Shown: in pieces, positions 15,586 through 23,932 of the stretch
How the letters are laid out: each line of letters begins with the position of its first letter
Numbering within the stretch: the stretch's first letter is position 1
Source: Virgibacillus_R byunsanensis
Lineage (GTDB): Bacteria; Bacillota; Bacilli; Bacillales; Amphibacillaceae
Length of the DNA stretch: 45,500 nucleotides
Assembly (NCBI RefSeq): GCF_042675965.1
Contig: NZ_JBHTKJ010000032.1
Coordinates: 1 to 45,500, forward strand
Direction: 5' to 3'
Position numbers and translations under genes: made by a program
Notes under the pieces: model-generated
What the model was told of the DNA's origin: nothing
Seen by the model: only the letters and a program-made list of their open reading frames with translations
Databases searched by the model: none

Positions 15586-16230
15586 CTATTTTTTCAATAT
15601 TGATTTGATATCTTGAAACACCTGATCGATGCCTTGATCTCCATCAACTTTAACAAGATATCCTTTTTCATGATAGAAATCCAATAACGGTTGCATTTGT
15701 TTGATATTAACTTCCAAACGAGTTTTAACCGTTTCGGCTTGATCATCTTCACGTTGAATTAGCTCGGAACCATCATTATCACATATACCCTCTTGTTTAG
15801 GCGGGTTATAAATCACATGATAAGTTGCTCCACATGTTTGACAAATTCTACGTCCCGTTAAACGCTCCACTAAATTTTCTTCGGGTACATCTACGTGCAA
15901 TACGTAATCAATTGATTTCTGTAAACCTGCTAAAAGTGTTTGTAAAGCTTCAGCTTGCGCAATAGTTCTTGGAAATCCATCCAATAAAAAACCATTCTCA
16001 CAATCGTCTTTAGCTAAACGTTCTTTTACAATTCCAATTGTTACTTCATCAGGAACCAGTTCACCTTGGTCCATAAATTCTTTTGCTTTCTTACCAAGGT
16101 CTGTACCTTCTTTTATAGCTAATCGAAACATATCTCCAGTTGAGATATGAGGAATTTGATGTTGTTTGCTGATTTTATCTGCTTGGGTACCCTTGCCTGC
16201 TCCTGGCAGGCCCATTAAAATTATATTCAA
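15586..16230 (-). CDS. adk: Adenylate kinase
   Basis: Catalyses ATP + AMP to 2 ADP. The 214-residue enzyme is the long, zinc-binding type. The P-loop GLPGAGKGTQ lies at 7-16, the AMP-binding segment STGDMFR near 31-37, and DGFPRT near 84-89. The LID has CQTC (about 130-133) and CDND (about 150-153), giving three cysteines and one aspartate as zinc ligands, as in B. subtilis. It follows secY by 32 bases. Confidence 0.98.
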   Translation of the reverse strand: MNIILMGLPGAGKGTQADKISKQHQIPHISTGDMFRLAIKEGTDLGKKAKEFMDQGELVPDEVTIGIVKERLAKDDCENGFLLDGFPRTIAQAEALQTLLAGLQKSIDYVLHVDVPEENLVERLTGRRICQTCGATYHVIYNPPKQEGICDNDGSELIQREDDQAETVKTRLEVNIKQMQPLLDFYHEKGYLVKVDGDQGIDQVFQDIKSILKK

Positions 16231-16262
16231 TTACTTTCCCCTCGCTCTAATTGGCAACAGTT

Positions 16263-17555
16263 TTACTTAATAAATCCTTTATAGTGTCGCTTCACTAATT
16301 GGCTTTCCAATTGTTTCATTGTTTGTAACGCAACACCTACAACGATTAGTAAGCTAGTGCCGCCGATTTGTACTGCTTGAGGCAGATTTGCCAAACCACC
16401 TAATATAATAGGTAGCACAGAAACAGCTGCTAAGAAGATAGATCCTACAAATGTTAAGCGATACATAACGCGTGTAAGATACGTTTCTGTATTTTTACCA
16501 GGACGAATACCTGGAATATATCCACCTTGCTTTTGTAAGTTTTCAGCCATCTGCTCAGGGTTAACTTGAACAAATGTATAGAAATAAGTGAAAGCAATAA
16601 TTAGCGCAACATAGATGACCATACCAATTGGTTGGGTATAATCAAAAACCATTTCTATTGTTGATGCGACGTTACTGCCTTCAAAGAAACTCGCAATTGT
16701 TCGTGGTGCAATGATAAATGCAATTGCAAAAATAACTGGGATAACACCCGCAGCATTTACTTTTAGTGGTAAATGTGTAGACTGACCTCCAACCGGAGAA
16801 CGGTTTACAAGTTTTTTTGCATATTGAATTGGTATCTTACGCAATGCCTGTTGAATGAAGATTACACCAACAGTAACTGCGATAACAACTAAAGCAATTA
16901 AGGCAACAATTATAATGTTAATAAACAATTCATCACCAGGATTAACAAAATACTGGCTGTATAATTGTTGTACTCCATTTGGAACCGCTGCTACGATACC
17001 AGCAAATATTAAAATAGAAATACCATTTCCCACTCCATTTGCTGTAATTTGTTCACCTAACCACATTAAGAAAGTTGTTCCACTTGTTAACACGATTGCG
17101 ATGATTAAAAATTTCATAACGCTTGGATCAGCTATTAACATACCACCTGCCATAGCGTTGAAACCTATTGACATTGCAATTGCTTGAACAAATGCCAAAA
17201 CCACTGTTCCATAACGCGTGATTTGCGCCAGTTTTTTACGGCCCATCTCACCTTGCTTTTTCCATTCAGTAAACTTTGGTACAACATCCATTTGCAGTAA
17301 TTGCATAATAATGGATGCAGTAATGTAAGGCATAATCCCCATTGCAAGAATAGAGAAGTTTTGTAATGCCCCACCCCCAAAGGTGTTTAGAAATCCGAAT
17401 ACGTTTTGCTGATTCATAAAATCAATTGCTTCTTTATCTGTATACGGTACTGGAATAAATGTGCCAAGACGGAATACTATTAACATTAATAATGTGAATA
17501 TGATTTTCCGTCTAATGTCACCTACGCGCATAAAATTGGAGATTGTACGGAACAT
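16263..17555 (-). CDS. secY: Protein translocase subunit SecY
   Basis: SecY forms the protein-conducting channel in the cytoplasmic membrane, together with SecE, which is encoded elsewhere in this window. The 430-residue protein has ten hydrophobic segments and the classical signatures: plug-region text FGGGALQNFSI, GMGIMPYITASIIMQLL-like text near 70-90, GNGISILIFAGI, and cytosolic-loop RPGKNTETYL. The ATG shares one base with the rplO stop (TAATG). Full length and intact. Confidence 0.98.
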   Translation of the reverse strand: MFRTISNFMRVGDIRRKIIFTLLMLIVFRLGTFIPVPYTDKEAIDFMNQQNVFGFLNTFGGGALQNFSILAMGIMPYITASIIMQLLQMDVVPKFTEWKKQGEMGRKKLAQITRYGTVVLAFVQAIAMSIGFNAMAGGMLIADPSVMKFLIIAIVLTSGTTFLMWLGEQITANGVGNGISILIFAGIVAAVPNGVQQLYSQYFVNPGDELFINIIIVALIALVVIAVTVGVIFIQQALRKIPIQYAKKLVNRSPVGGQSTHLPLKVNAAGVIPVIFAIAFIIAPRTIASFFEGSNVASTIEMVFDYTQPIGMVIYVALIIAFTYFYTFVQVNPEQMAENLQKQGGYIPGIRPGKNTETYLTRVMYRLTFVGSIFLAAVSVLPIILGGLANLPQAVQIGGTSLLIVVGVALQTMKQLESQLVKRHYKGFIK

Positions 17556-17995
17556 TAGATCACCTCGATTTTACCGCCCGCTGCTTCTATAGCTTCTTTA
17601 GCTGAAGCAGAGAACTTATGAGCTTTTACTGTAAGTTTTTTCTCGATAGCACCCTTACCTAGTACTTTAATACCAGCTTTAAGTTTGCTTACGACACCTT
17701 CTTCAAGTAGTAGCTCAGGTGTAATTTCTGTGCCATCTTCAAAGCGATTTAACGCATCTAAGTTTACAATTGCAAATTCTTTACGGTGGATATTAGTAAA
17801 TCCTCTTTTAGGTAGACGTTGGAATAATGGCATTTGGCCACCTTCAAAACCTAAACGTACACCACCGCCTGAACGTGCTTTTTGTCCTTTATGACCTCTG
17901 CCGGAAGTTTTTCCGTTACCTGATGACATTCCACGACCTACACGATTACGTTTTTTGCGTGTTCCTTCTGATGCTTTCAATTCATGAAGTTTCAT
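17555..17995 (-). CDS. rplO: 50S ribosomal protein L15 (uL15)
   Basis: L15 is a 50S assembly protein with a long basic N-terminal extension. The 146-residue product shows the Gly/Arg/Lys-rich start RNRVGRGMSSGNGKTSGRG, then GGQMPLFQRLPKRGF, and the globular C-terminus ending in AIEAAGGKIEVI. Its stop overlaps the secY start by one base, which couples translation of the translocase to the ribosomal operon. Confidence 0.98.
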   Translation of the reverse strand: MKLHELKASEGTRKKRNRVGRGMSSGNGKTSGRGHKGQKARSGGGVRLGFEGGQMPLFQRLPKRGFTNIHRKEFAIVNLDALNRFEDGTEITPELLLEEGVVSKLKAGIKVLGKGAIEKKLTVKAHKFSASAKEAIEAAGGKIEVI

Positions 17996-18024
17996 ACGAG
18001 CACCTCCTCTACGCTAATGTTTTA

Positions 18025-18207
18025 TTATACTTCTTTAACCGCTACGAGATGGGATACTTTATTAACCATACCACGAAGTGCTGGTGTATCTTCACGTACT
18101 ACGGATTGATGCATCTTTTTAAGACCCAATGTTTCAACAGTCTTACGTTGTACCTCTGTTCGACCAATAACACTGCGCGTGAGGGTGATTTCTAATTTTT
18201 TAGACAT
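18025..18207 (-). CDS. rpmD: 50S ribosomal protein L30 (uL30)
   Basis: A 60-residue L30 of the short bacterial type. It starts with KLEITLTRSVIGR and has the VRKTVETLGL-like segment (QRKTVETLGLKKMHQSV). The protein contacts 23S and 5S rRNA. It lies between rpsE (13-base gap) and rplO, as in all Bacillales spc operons. Confidence 0.97.
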   Translation of the reverse strand: MSKKLEITLTRSVIGRTEVQRKTVETLGLKKMHQSVVREDTPALRGMVNKVSHLVAVKEV

Positions 18208-18220
18208 AGTGTTTCCCTCC

Positions 18221-18727
18221 TTATCCTAACAGTTCTTCAACAGACTTTCCGCGTAGTTTTGCTACGTCTTCTGCGCGTCTCAAGTTTGTTAATCCATTTA
18301 AAGTTGCACGAACCATATTAATTGGTGTGTTCGAGCCAAGTGATTTTGTCAAAATATCGCCAACACCAGCAAGCTCAAGAACAGCACGAACTGGTCCACC
18401 AGAGATAACCCCTGTACCTTCTGAAGCTGGCTTCATTAGTACATTACCTGAACCAAATCTTCCATTGATTTCATGAGGAATAGTTGTTCCAACGATAGGT
18501 ACTAAAATTATATTTTTCTTAGCATCATCAACTGCTTTTTTTATTGCTTCTGGTACTTCTTGTGCTTTACCTGTACCGAAACCTACATGACCGTTTTTAT
18601 CACCGACTACTACCAATGCAGCGAAACGGAAACGGCGTCCACCTTTTACTACTTTTGCTACACGGTTGATCGTAACAACACGTTCTTCAAGATCTAATTT
18701 GTTCGGATCAATGCTTGTTGTATGCAT
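18221..18727 (-). CDS. rpsE: 30S ribosomal protein S5 (uS5)
   Basis: S5 lines the mRNA entrance and affects decoding fidelity. The 168-residue product has LEERVVTINRVAKVVKGGRR, the double-stranded-RNA-binding-like N-domain with the loop KVVKGGRRFRF where spectinomycin-resistance changes occur (wild type here), and GGPVRAVLELAGV in the C-domain. AAGGAGGGACATAC precedes the ATG. Normal length. Confidence 0.98.
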   Translation of the reverse strand: MHTTSIDPNKLDLEERVVTINRVAKVVKGGRRFRFAALVVVGDKNGHVGFGTGKAQEVPEAIKKAVDDAKKNIILVPIVGTTIPHEINGRFGSGNVLMKPASEGTGVISGGPVRAVLELAGVGDILTKSLGSNTPINMVRATLNGLTNLRRAEDVAKLRGKSVEELLG

Positions 18728-18747
18728 GTATGTCCCTCCTTTTTCTA

Positions 18748-19089
18748 TTAAAATTCAAGACCTGCTTCGCGAGCAGCTTCTGCTAAAGCTTTTACACGTC
18801 CATGATAAAGATAGCCTCCGCGATCGAATACAATCGATTTGTAACCTTTATCTTGGGCACGTTTTGCAATTAATTCTCCAACTTGCTTAGCAGTATCTAC
18901 ATTAGCAGTTCCTTCTGTTGAAGCACTTGCTAGTGTAACTCCGTTAATATCATCTATTAACTGGACATAAATATTTTTATTTGAGCGATACACGTTCAAG
19001 CGTGGACGTTCCTCAGTTCCAAAAAGATTTTTGCGAACACGGTTATGTCTCTTCTTGCGTGTAACGTTTTTGTCAGGCTTTGTTATCAT
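18748..19089 (-). CDS. rplR: 50S ribosomal protein L18 (uL18)
   Basis: L18 brings 5S rRNA into the 50S subunit together with L5. The 113-residue protein begins with a basic tail (KNVTRKKRHNRVRKNLFG). It has RPRLNVYRSNKNIYVQLIDD and ends FDRGGYLYHGRVKALAEA plus AREAGLEF. It is slightly shorter than the 120 residues usual in Bacillus but complete. AAAGGAGTGACC precedes the ATG. Confidence 0.98.
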   Translation of the reverse strand: MITKPDKNVTRKKRHNRVRKNLFGTEERPRLNVYRSNKNIYVQLIDDINGVTLASASTEGTANVDTAKQVGELIAKRAQDKGYKSIVFDRGGYLYHGRVKALAEAAREAGLEF

Positions 19090-19121
19090 CTAGGTCACTC
19101 CTTTCTGCTCCCTAACCAACC

Positions 19122-19658
19122 TTATTTAGCAGTTTTACCTTCTTTACGTCGTACATATTCACCTTCATAACGAATACCTTTACCTTTATAAGGCTCGGGA
19201 GGTCTGATTGCTCTAATATTTGCAGCAACTGCACCAACTAGTTCCTTATCAATACCTTTTATAATTACTTGTGTATTTTTAGGAACTTCAATTTCAATAC
19301 CTGCTTGAGGCTCGATTTCAACTGGGTGTGAATAACCTGCGTTAATTACAACTTTATCACCTTGTTTTAGGGCACGATACCCAACACCAGTGAGTTCAAG
19401 GTTTTTTTCAAAACCTTTACTTACTCCTTCAACCATATTACCGATCAGGCTGCGAGTAGTTCCGTGCAACGCACGATGTTCTTTATGATCACTTGGGCGT
19501 TCAACTGTAAGAACATTATCCTCAATTACAACTTTCATATCTTGATTGAATTTTCTTGTTAATTCACCTTTTGGACCTTTAACTGTAACAGTGTTATCGA
19601 CTAATTTAATCTCTACACCGTCTGGAATTTGTATCGGCTTAAGTCCTATACGAGACAT
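19122..19658 (-). CDS. rplF: 50S ribosomal protein L6 (uL6)
   Basis: L6 lies near the factor-binding site of the 50S subunit. The 178-residue product starts MSRIGLKPIQIPDGVE, has two tandem L6 folds and ends with the family signature PEPYKGKGIRYEGEYVRRKE. I use the ATG at 19658, eight bases after AGGAGG; the ATG three codons upstream sits too close to that site. Intact, between rpsH and rplR. Confidence 0.98.
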   Translation of the reverse strand: MSRIGLKPIQIPDGVEIKLVDNTVTVKGPKGELTRKFNQDMKVVIEDNVLTVERPSDHKEHRALHGTTRSLIGNMVEGVSKGFEKNLELTGVGYRALKQGDKVVINAGYSHPVEIEPQAGIEIEVPKNTQVIIKGIDKELVGAVAANIRAIRPPEPYKGKGIRYEGEYVRRKEGKTAK

Positions 19659-19689
19659 TCCATGCACCTCCTGTCTTAAAAAGTATAAA

Positions 19690-20088
19690 TTACCAAACGT
19701 ATGCTAGAACTTCGCCACCAATAGCTTGTGTACGTGCTTCTTTATCAGATAATACACCAGTTGATGTGGAAACAATAGCGACACCTAAACCATTTAGTAC
19801 ACGTGGTACTTCATTAGCTTTTGCGTAAACACGTAGTCCCGGTTTACTAATACGCTTGATACCTGTAATTACTCGTTCGTCATTAGAACCGTATTTAAGG
19901 AAAATACGCAGAACACCTTGTTTATCATCTTCAATGAATTCATAATCACGTACAAAACCTTCACGTTTGAGGATATCAGCGATTTCTTTTTTCATTTTAG
20001 AAGCCGGAAGCTCTAACTTTTCATGGCGTACCATGTTTGCATTACGAATACGAGTTAGCATATCTGCGATTGGGTCTGTCATAACCAT
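19690..20088 (-). CDS. rpsH: 30S ribosomal protein S8 (uS8)
   Basis: S8 is a primary binder of the central domain of 16S rRNA and, in E. coli, represses the spc operon. The 132-residue protein starts MVMTDPIADMLTRIRNANM and ends with the RNA-binding signature STSTGVLSDKEARTQ and GGEVLAYVW. Family length and motifs are complete. I did not find a clear S8-type operator near rplE here. Confidence 0.98.
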   Translation of the reverse strand: MVMTDPIADMLTRIRNANMVRHEKLELPASKMKKEIADILKREGFVRDYEFIEDDKQGVLRIFLKYGSNDERVITGIKRISKPGLRVYAKANEVPRVLNGLGVAIVSTSTGVLSDKEARTQAIGGEVLAYVW

Positions 20089-20117
20089 TACTCATTACCT
20101 CCTTCCCGAATCGGGGT

Positions 20118-20303
20118 TTACCAGCTTGCTTTTTTGACACCAGGAATTTGACCTTTATAGGCAAGTTCGCGGAAACAAATACGGCAAAGTTTAAATTTAC
20201 GGATTACAGAATGTGGACGGCCACAACGTTCGCAACGTGTATATTCACGTACTTGGTATTTCTGTGGGCGTTTTTGTTTCGCAATCATTGATTTTTTAGC
20301 CAC
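20118..20303 (-). CDS. rpsN: 30S ribosomal protein S14 type Z (uS14)
   Basis: The 61-residue zinc-binding form of S14. Four cysteines in CERCGRP and CRICFREL (CxxC-x12-CxxC) form a zinc ribbon. The C-terminus KGQIPGVKKASW is diagnostic. In Bacillales a zinc-free longer paralogue is usually kept elsewhere for zinc limitation; none is visible here. It lies between rplE and rpsH as expected. Confidence 0.98.
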   Translation of the reverse strand: MAKKSMIAKQKRPQKYQVREYTRCERCGRPHSVIRKFKLCRICFRELAYKGQIPGVKKASW

Positions 20304-20332
20304 AATTTTCCCTCCTTGTATTAGCTCTTAGC

Positions 20333-20875
20333 TTATTTTTGGAAAGGCATGCCTAGCTGAGCTAAAAGTTCATGCGCTTCTTCATCAGTGTTAGATGTTG
20401 TTACGATCACAATATCCATACCGCGCACTTTATTTACCTTATCATAATTAACTTCTGGGAAAATTAGTTGTTCTTTAACACCTAGTGTGTAGTTACCACG
20501 ACCGTCAAAAGCTTTGTTTGAAATACCGCGAAAATCACGAACACGTGGAAGTGATACAGCGATTAGCTTTTGCAAGAATTCAAACATGCGCTCACCACGA
20601 AGTGTAACTTTAGCACCAATCGGCATCCCTTCACGTAGACGGAATCCAGCAATGGACTTCTTAGCACGAGTGATCATTGGCTTTTGCCCAGAAATTAATG
20701 AAAGTTCTTCTACAGCACTATCTAGTGCTTTTGAATTTTGAACAGCATCACCAACACCCATGTTGATGACAATTTTTTCAACTGTTGGTACTTGCATAAC
20801 TGATTCATAGTTAAATTTATTCATCAATGATGGTAATACATCATCTTGATATTTTTGCTTTAGTTCATTCATCAT
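20333..20875 (-). CDS. rplE: 50S ribosomal protein L5 (uL5)
   Basis: L5 binds 5S rRNA and contacts P-site tRNA and S13. The 180-residue protein has VEKIVINMGVGDAVQ near 30-44, the GQKPMITRAKKSIAGFRLRE segment in part (KPMITRAKKSIAGF), FRGISNKAFDGRGNY and a C-terminus LLAQLGMPFQK. Two adjacent ATG codons follow GGAGGGCGAC; I use the first. Full length. Confidence 0.98.
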   Translation of the reverse strand: MMNELKQKYQDDVLPSLMNKFNYESVMQVPTVEKIVINMGVGDAVQNSKALDSAVEELSLISGQKPMITRAKKSIAGFRLREGMPIGAKVTLRGERMFEFLQKLIAVSLPRVRDFRGISNKAFDGRGNYTLGVKEQLIFPEVNYDKVNKVRGMDIVIVTTSNTDEEAHELLAQLGMPFQK

Positions 20876-20898
20876 GTCGCCCTCCTTTCGCCTGTGAA

Positions 20899-21210
20899 CT
20901 ATTTATCTAATGCTTCACCGGATCTTTTAGCGATGCGGACTTTATTTCCGTCACGTTCTTCATATCCAACACGAGTTGGCTCACCGGATTTAGGATCAAT
21001 TGGCATTACGTTAGAAACATGAATAGCAGCTTCTTGGTTAAGAATCCCGCCTTGTGGGTTATCTTGTGAAGGCTTTGCGTGTTTTTTAATCATGTTGATT
21101 CCTTCTACAAGAACGCGCTCACTCTTTGGGAATGCTTCTAAAATAGTACCTTGTTTACCGCGGTCTTTACCGGAAATTACTTTAACTTTATCACCTTTTT
21201 TTACATGCAT
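20899..21210 (-). CDS. rplX: 50S ribosomal protein L24 (uL24)
   Basis: L24 initiates 50S assembly and sits by the tunnel exit. The 103-residue protein has a KOW motif (KGDKVKVISGKDRGKQGTIL) at the N-terminus and IDPKSGEPTRVGYE in the middle. Position between rplN and rplE and length are standard. Confidence 0.98.
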   Translation of the reverse strand: MHVKKGDKVKVISGKDRGKQGTILEAFPKSERVLVEGINMIKKHAKPSQDNPQGGILNQEAAIHVSNVMPIDPKSGEPTRVGYEERDGNKVRIAKRSGEALDK

Positions 21211-21247
21211 GCTTGACGCACCTCCTTACAAGGCTTTTCATTACTAC

Positions 21248-21616
21248 CTATAAAACTTCTGGAGCTAGAGATACTATTTTCATGAATTTTGCATCACGTA
21301 ATTCACGTGCAACTGGTCCGAAGATACGAGTACCTCGTGGACTTTTATCATCACGGATTATTACTGCAGCATTTTCATCAAAACGAATATATGACCCATC
21401 TTTACGACGCATACCAGACTTAGTACGTACGATGACAGCTTTAACAACCTCACCTTTTTTAACAACGCCTCCTGGTGTTGCATGTTTTACTGAACAAACA
21501 ATTACATCACCAATATTCGCTGTCTTACGACCTGAACCGCCTAATACTTTAATGGTTAATACTTCTCTGGCACCAGAGTTATCTGCAATTTTTAAACGAG
21601 TTTCCTGTTGAATCAA
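21248..21616 (-). CDS. rplN: 50S ribosomal protein L14 (uL14)
   Basis: L14 forms an inter-subunit bridge and is the target of silencing factor RsfS. The exact 122-residue family length is seen, with MIQQETRLKIADNSGAREV, GGSGRKTANIGDVIVCSVK, RFDENAAVIIRDDKSPRGTR and end KIVSLAPEVL. One of the most conserved genes in the window, with no anomalies. Confidence 0.98.
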   Translation of the reverse strand: MIQQETRLKIADNSGAREVLTIKVLGGSGRKTANIGDVIVCSVKHATPGGVVKKGEVVKAVIVRTKSGMRRKDGSYIRFDENAAVIIRDDKSPRGTRIFGPVARELRDAKFMKIVSLAPEVL

Positions 21617-21658
21617 CGCTTGCGACCTCCCTTCGGATACCTTCCGAGCGAACTTATA

Positions 21659-21922
21659 TTATATAATTACCGCTTCTTCAACGATTTCTACTAAACGAAA
21701 ACGTTTTGTAGCTGATAGTGGACGAGTTTCCATAACGCGAACAACGTCACCAATTTTTGCTTGGTTATTTTCATCATGTGTTTTGAATTTTTTAGAGTAC
21801 TTTACACGCTTACCGTATAACTGATGAAACTTATATGTTTCAACTAAAACAGTGATTGTTTTATCCATTTTGTCAGATACGACACGGCCTGTGTATACTT
21901 TACGATTATTACGCTCACTCAT
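21659..21922 (-). CDS. rpsQ: 30S ribosomal protein S17 (uS17)
   Basis: S17 is an early 16S rRNA binder with an OB fold. The 87-residue protein shows YTGRVVSDKMDKTITVLVE, then KRVKYSKKFKTHDEN, VRVMETRPLSATKRFRL and a short acidic end. It follows rpmC after 25 bases. Confidence 0.98.
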   Translation of the reverse strand: MSERNNRKVYTGRVVSDKMDKTITVLVETYKFHQLYGKRVKYSKKFKTHDENNQAKIGDVVRVMETRPLSATKRFRLVEIVEEAVII

Positions 21923-21947
21923 TTTGAGGCTAACCTCCTCTCTGGTT

Positions 21948-22148
21948 CTAGTTATTCACGCTGACTTCACGTTGACGTACAACGGTTTTCAAACGAGCAA
22001 TGGATTTTCTCACTTCACGAATGCGTGCAGTGTTTTCCAATTGTCCAGTAGCTAATTGAAAGCGCAAATTAAATAGTTCTTCTTTTAATGACTTCACCTT
22101 TTGTTCAATTTCGGCAGTGGTTAGTTCTCTGATTTCATTAGCCTTCAT
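21948..22148 (-). CDS. rpmC: 50S ribosomal protein L29 (uL29)
   Basis: L29 is a two-helix protein at the tunnel exit that helps dock trigger factor and SRP. The 66-residue product starts MKANEIRELTTAEIEQK and has the family motif LFNLRFQLATGQLEN. I chose the ATG at 22148, preceded by GGTGGTG; it overlaps the end of rplP by 11 bases, so the genes are translationally coupled. The longer reading from 22172 has no matching family N-terminus. Confidence 0.97.
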   Translation of the reverse strand: MKANEIRELTTAEIEQKVKSLKEELFNLRFQLATGQLENTARIREVRKSIARLKTVVRQREVSVNN

Positions 22149-22572
22149 TGATTTCACCACCAATTTCTTCACGTTTTACAAACTTTGTTTTAATCGGCAG
22201 TTTATGAGAAGCAAGACGTAACGCTTCACGTGCCACCTCTTCTGGTACACCAGCGATTTCAAACATAATTTTTCCTGGTTTCACTACTGCTACCCATCCT
22301 TCAGGAGCACCTTTACCGGAACCCATGCGGACTTCTAGGGGTTTTGCAGTATATGGTTTGTCAGGAAAGATTTTAATCCAAACTTTACCGCCACGTTTCA
22401 TGTAACGAGTCATTGCAATACGAGCAGCCTCAATTTGACGACTAGTGATCCAAGAAGCTTCAACAGCTTGAAGACCATATTCACCAAAAGCTACTGTAGT
22501 TCCACCTTTTGCTTGGCCTCTCATACGACCACGATGTTGTCTACGGAATTTAACGCGTTTAGGCATTAACAT
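22138..22572 (-). CDS. rplP: 50S ribosomal protein L16 (uL16)
   Basis: L16 helps shape the A site and binds tRNA elbows. The 144-residue protein has MPKRVKFRRQHRGRMRGQA at the start, YGLQAVEASWITSRQIEAAR, the Arg-rich loop RYMKRGGKVWIKIFPDKP and a GSGKGAPEGWVAVVKPG segment. Full length; its last 11 bases are shared with rpmC. Confidence 0.98.
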   Translation of the reverse strand: MLMPKRVKFRRQHRGRMRGQAKGGTTVAFGEYGLQAVEASWITSRQIEAARIAMTRYMKRGGKVWIKIFPDKPYTAKPLEVRMGSGKGAPEGWVAVVKPGKIMFEIAGVPEEVAREALRLASHKLPIKTKFVKREEIGGEINEG

Positions 22573-22590
22573 AATGCATTTCCCCCTTCC

Positions 22591-23232
22591 TTATTTTTTC
22601 GATTTAGTTGGAAGGACTTCTCCACGGTAGATCCACACTTTAACACCTAGTTTACCATAGGTAGTGTCTGCTTCAGCTGTACCGTAATCGATATCAGCAC
22701 GCAATGTGTGTAGTGGTACTGTTCCTTCGCTATAATGTTCCGCACGAGCGATATCTGCTCCGCCTAGACGTCCGGAAACTTGAGTTTTAATCCCTTTTGC
22801 TCCTCCGCGCATTGCACGTTGAATAGTTTGCTTTTGAGCACGACGGAATGAAATACGATTTTCTAATTGACGAGCAATGTTCTCAGCAACCAATTTTGCA
22901 TTAAGATCAACTTTCTTAATCTCAACGATGTTGATGTGAACTCGTTTGCCAGTCAAACTGTTTAGTGATTTACGTAGAGCTTCTACTTCAGATCCGCCTT
23001 TACCAATAACCATACCAGGTTTTCCTGTATGAATTGTGATGTTAACACGGTTTGCTGCACGTTCAATATCAATAGAAGAAACAGCAGCCATGCTCAAGCG
23101 GTTTTCAAGATATTCTCTGATCTTAATATCTTCATGTAGTAAGTCTGCATAGTCTTTGCCAGCATACCATTTTGACTCCCAGTCACGAATGATACCAACA
23201 CGAAGACCGTTAGGATTTATCTTTTGACCCAC
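22591..23232 (-). CDS. rpsC: 30S ribosomal protein S3 (uS3)
   Basis: S3 lines the mRNA entry channel and has helicase-like function there. The 213-residue protein has an N-terminal KH type II domain with VIGKGGSEVEALRKSL and a C-terminal domain with RAMRGGAKGIKTQVSGRLGG and YGTAEADTTYGKLGVKVWI. Gap to rplV is three bases, typical coupling. Confidence 0.98.
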   Translation of the reverse strand: MGQKINPNGLRVGIIRDWESKWYAGKDYADLLHEDIKIREYLENRLSMAAVSSIDIERAANRVNITIHTGKPGMVIGKGGSEVEALRKSLNSLTGKRVHINIVEIKKVDLNAKLVAENIARQLENRISFRRAQKQTIQRAMRGGAKGIKTQVSGRLGGADIARAEHYSEGTVPLHTLRADIDYGTAEADTTYGKLGVKVWIYRGEVLPTKSKK

Positions 23233-23235
23233 TGA

Positions 23236-23577
23236 CTATCCCTCCTTCTTTTCTGTTACCACAACTGTGATGTGGCTTGTGCGTTTATTGATTTTACTTG
23301 CACGTCCTTGTGCACGTGGACGAAAACGTTTCAATGTAGCACCTTCGTTTACAAATGCTTCAGAAATTACTAGATCATCTGGATCCATTTCGTAATTGTG
23401 TTCTGCATTTGCAATTGCAGAATTTAAAACTTTTTCTACAACTGGAGAAGCACCACGTTGAGTATGACGTAAAATTGCAACTGCTTCACCAACATTTTTC
23501 CCTCGAATTAAATCAACGACTAAACGTACTTTACGAGGAGCAATACGAACAGATTTCGCAACGGCTTTAGCTTGCAT
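23236..23577 (-). CDS. rplV: 50S ribosomal protein L22 (uL22)
   Basis: L22 extends a beta hairpin into the peptide exit tunnel, where changes give macrolide resistance. The 113-residue protein shows SVRIAPRKVRLVVDLIRGK and a hairpin region containing RFRPRAQGRASKINKRTSH, which looks wild type. Normal length, between rpsS and rpsC. Confidence 0.98.
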   Translation of the reverse strand: MQAKAVAKSVRIAPRKVRLVVDLIRGKNVGEAVAILRHTQRGASPVVEKVLNSAIANAEHNYEMDPDDLVISEAFVNEGATLKRFRPRAQGRASKINKRTSHITVVVTEKKEG

Positions 23578-23595
23578 GGTGAGTGCCTCCTCTCA

Positions 23596-23874
23596 TTAGC
23601 GTTTTGTTTTCTTGTCATCACCAGAATGCCCTTTAAATGTGCGGCTTGGTGAAAATTCACCTAATTTATGTCCGACCATGTCTTCTGTAACATAAACGGG
23701 TACGTGTTTACGTCCGTCATATACAGCGATTGTATGGCCAATAAAAGTAGGGAAGATCGTTGAACGACGAGACCAAGTCTTCACAACTTGCTTCTTGTCT
23801 GTTTCGTTTAAACTATCGATTTTCTTCAATAGATGGTCATCTGCAAAAGGTCCTTTTTTTAAGCTACGACCCAT
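23596..23874 (-). CDS. rpsS: 30S ribosomal protein S19 (uS19)
   Basis: S19 is in the 30S head and contacts S13 and tRNA. The exact 92-residue length is seen, starting MGRSLKKGPFADDHLLKK and including KTWSRRSTIFPTFIGHTIA, the HVPVYVTEDMVGHKLGEF segment and SPSRTFKGHSGDDKKTKR at the end. No anomalies. Confidence 0.98.
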   Translation of the reverse strand: MGRSLKKGPFADDHLLKKIDSLNETDKKQVVKTWSRRSTIFPTFIGHTIAVYDGRKHVPVYVTEDMVGHKLGEFSPSRTFKGHSGDDKKTKR

Positions 23875-23932
23875 GGATAAACCTCCTTTCGCAATTGAGA
23901 GAACAGGATTATCACCTGTCCACTACTATCGG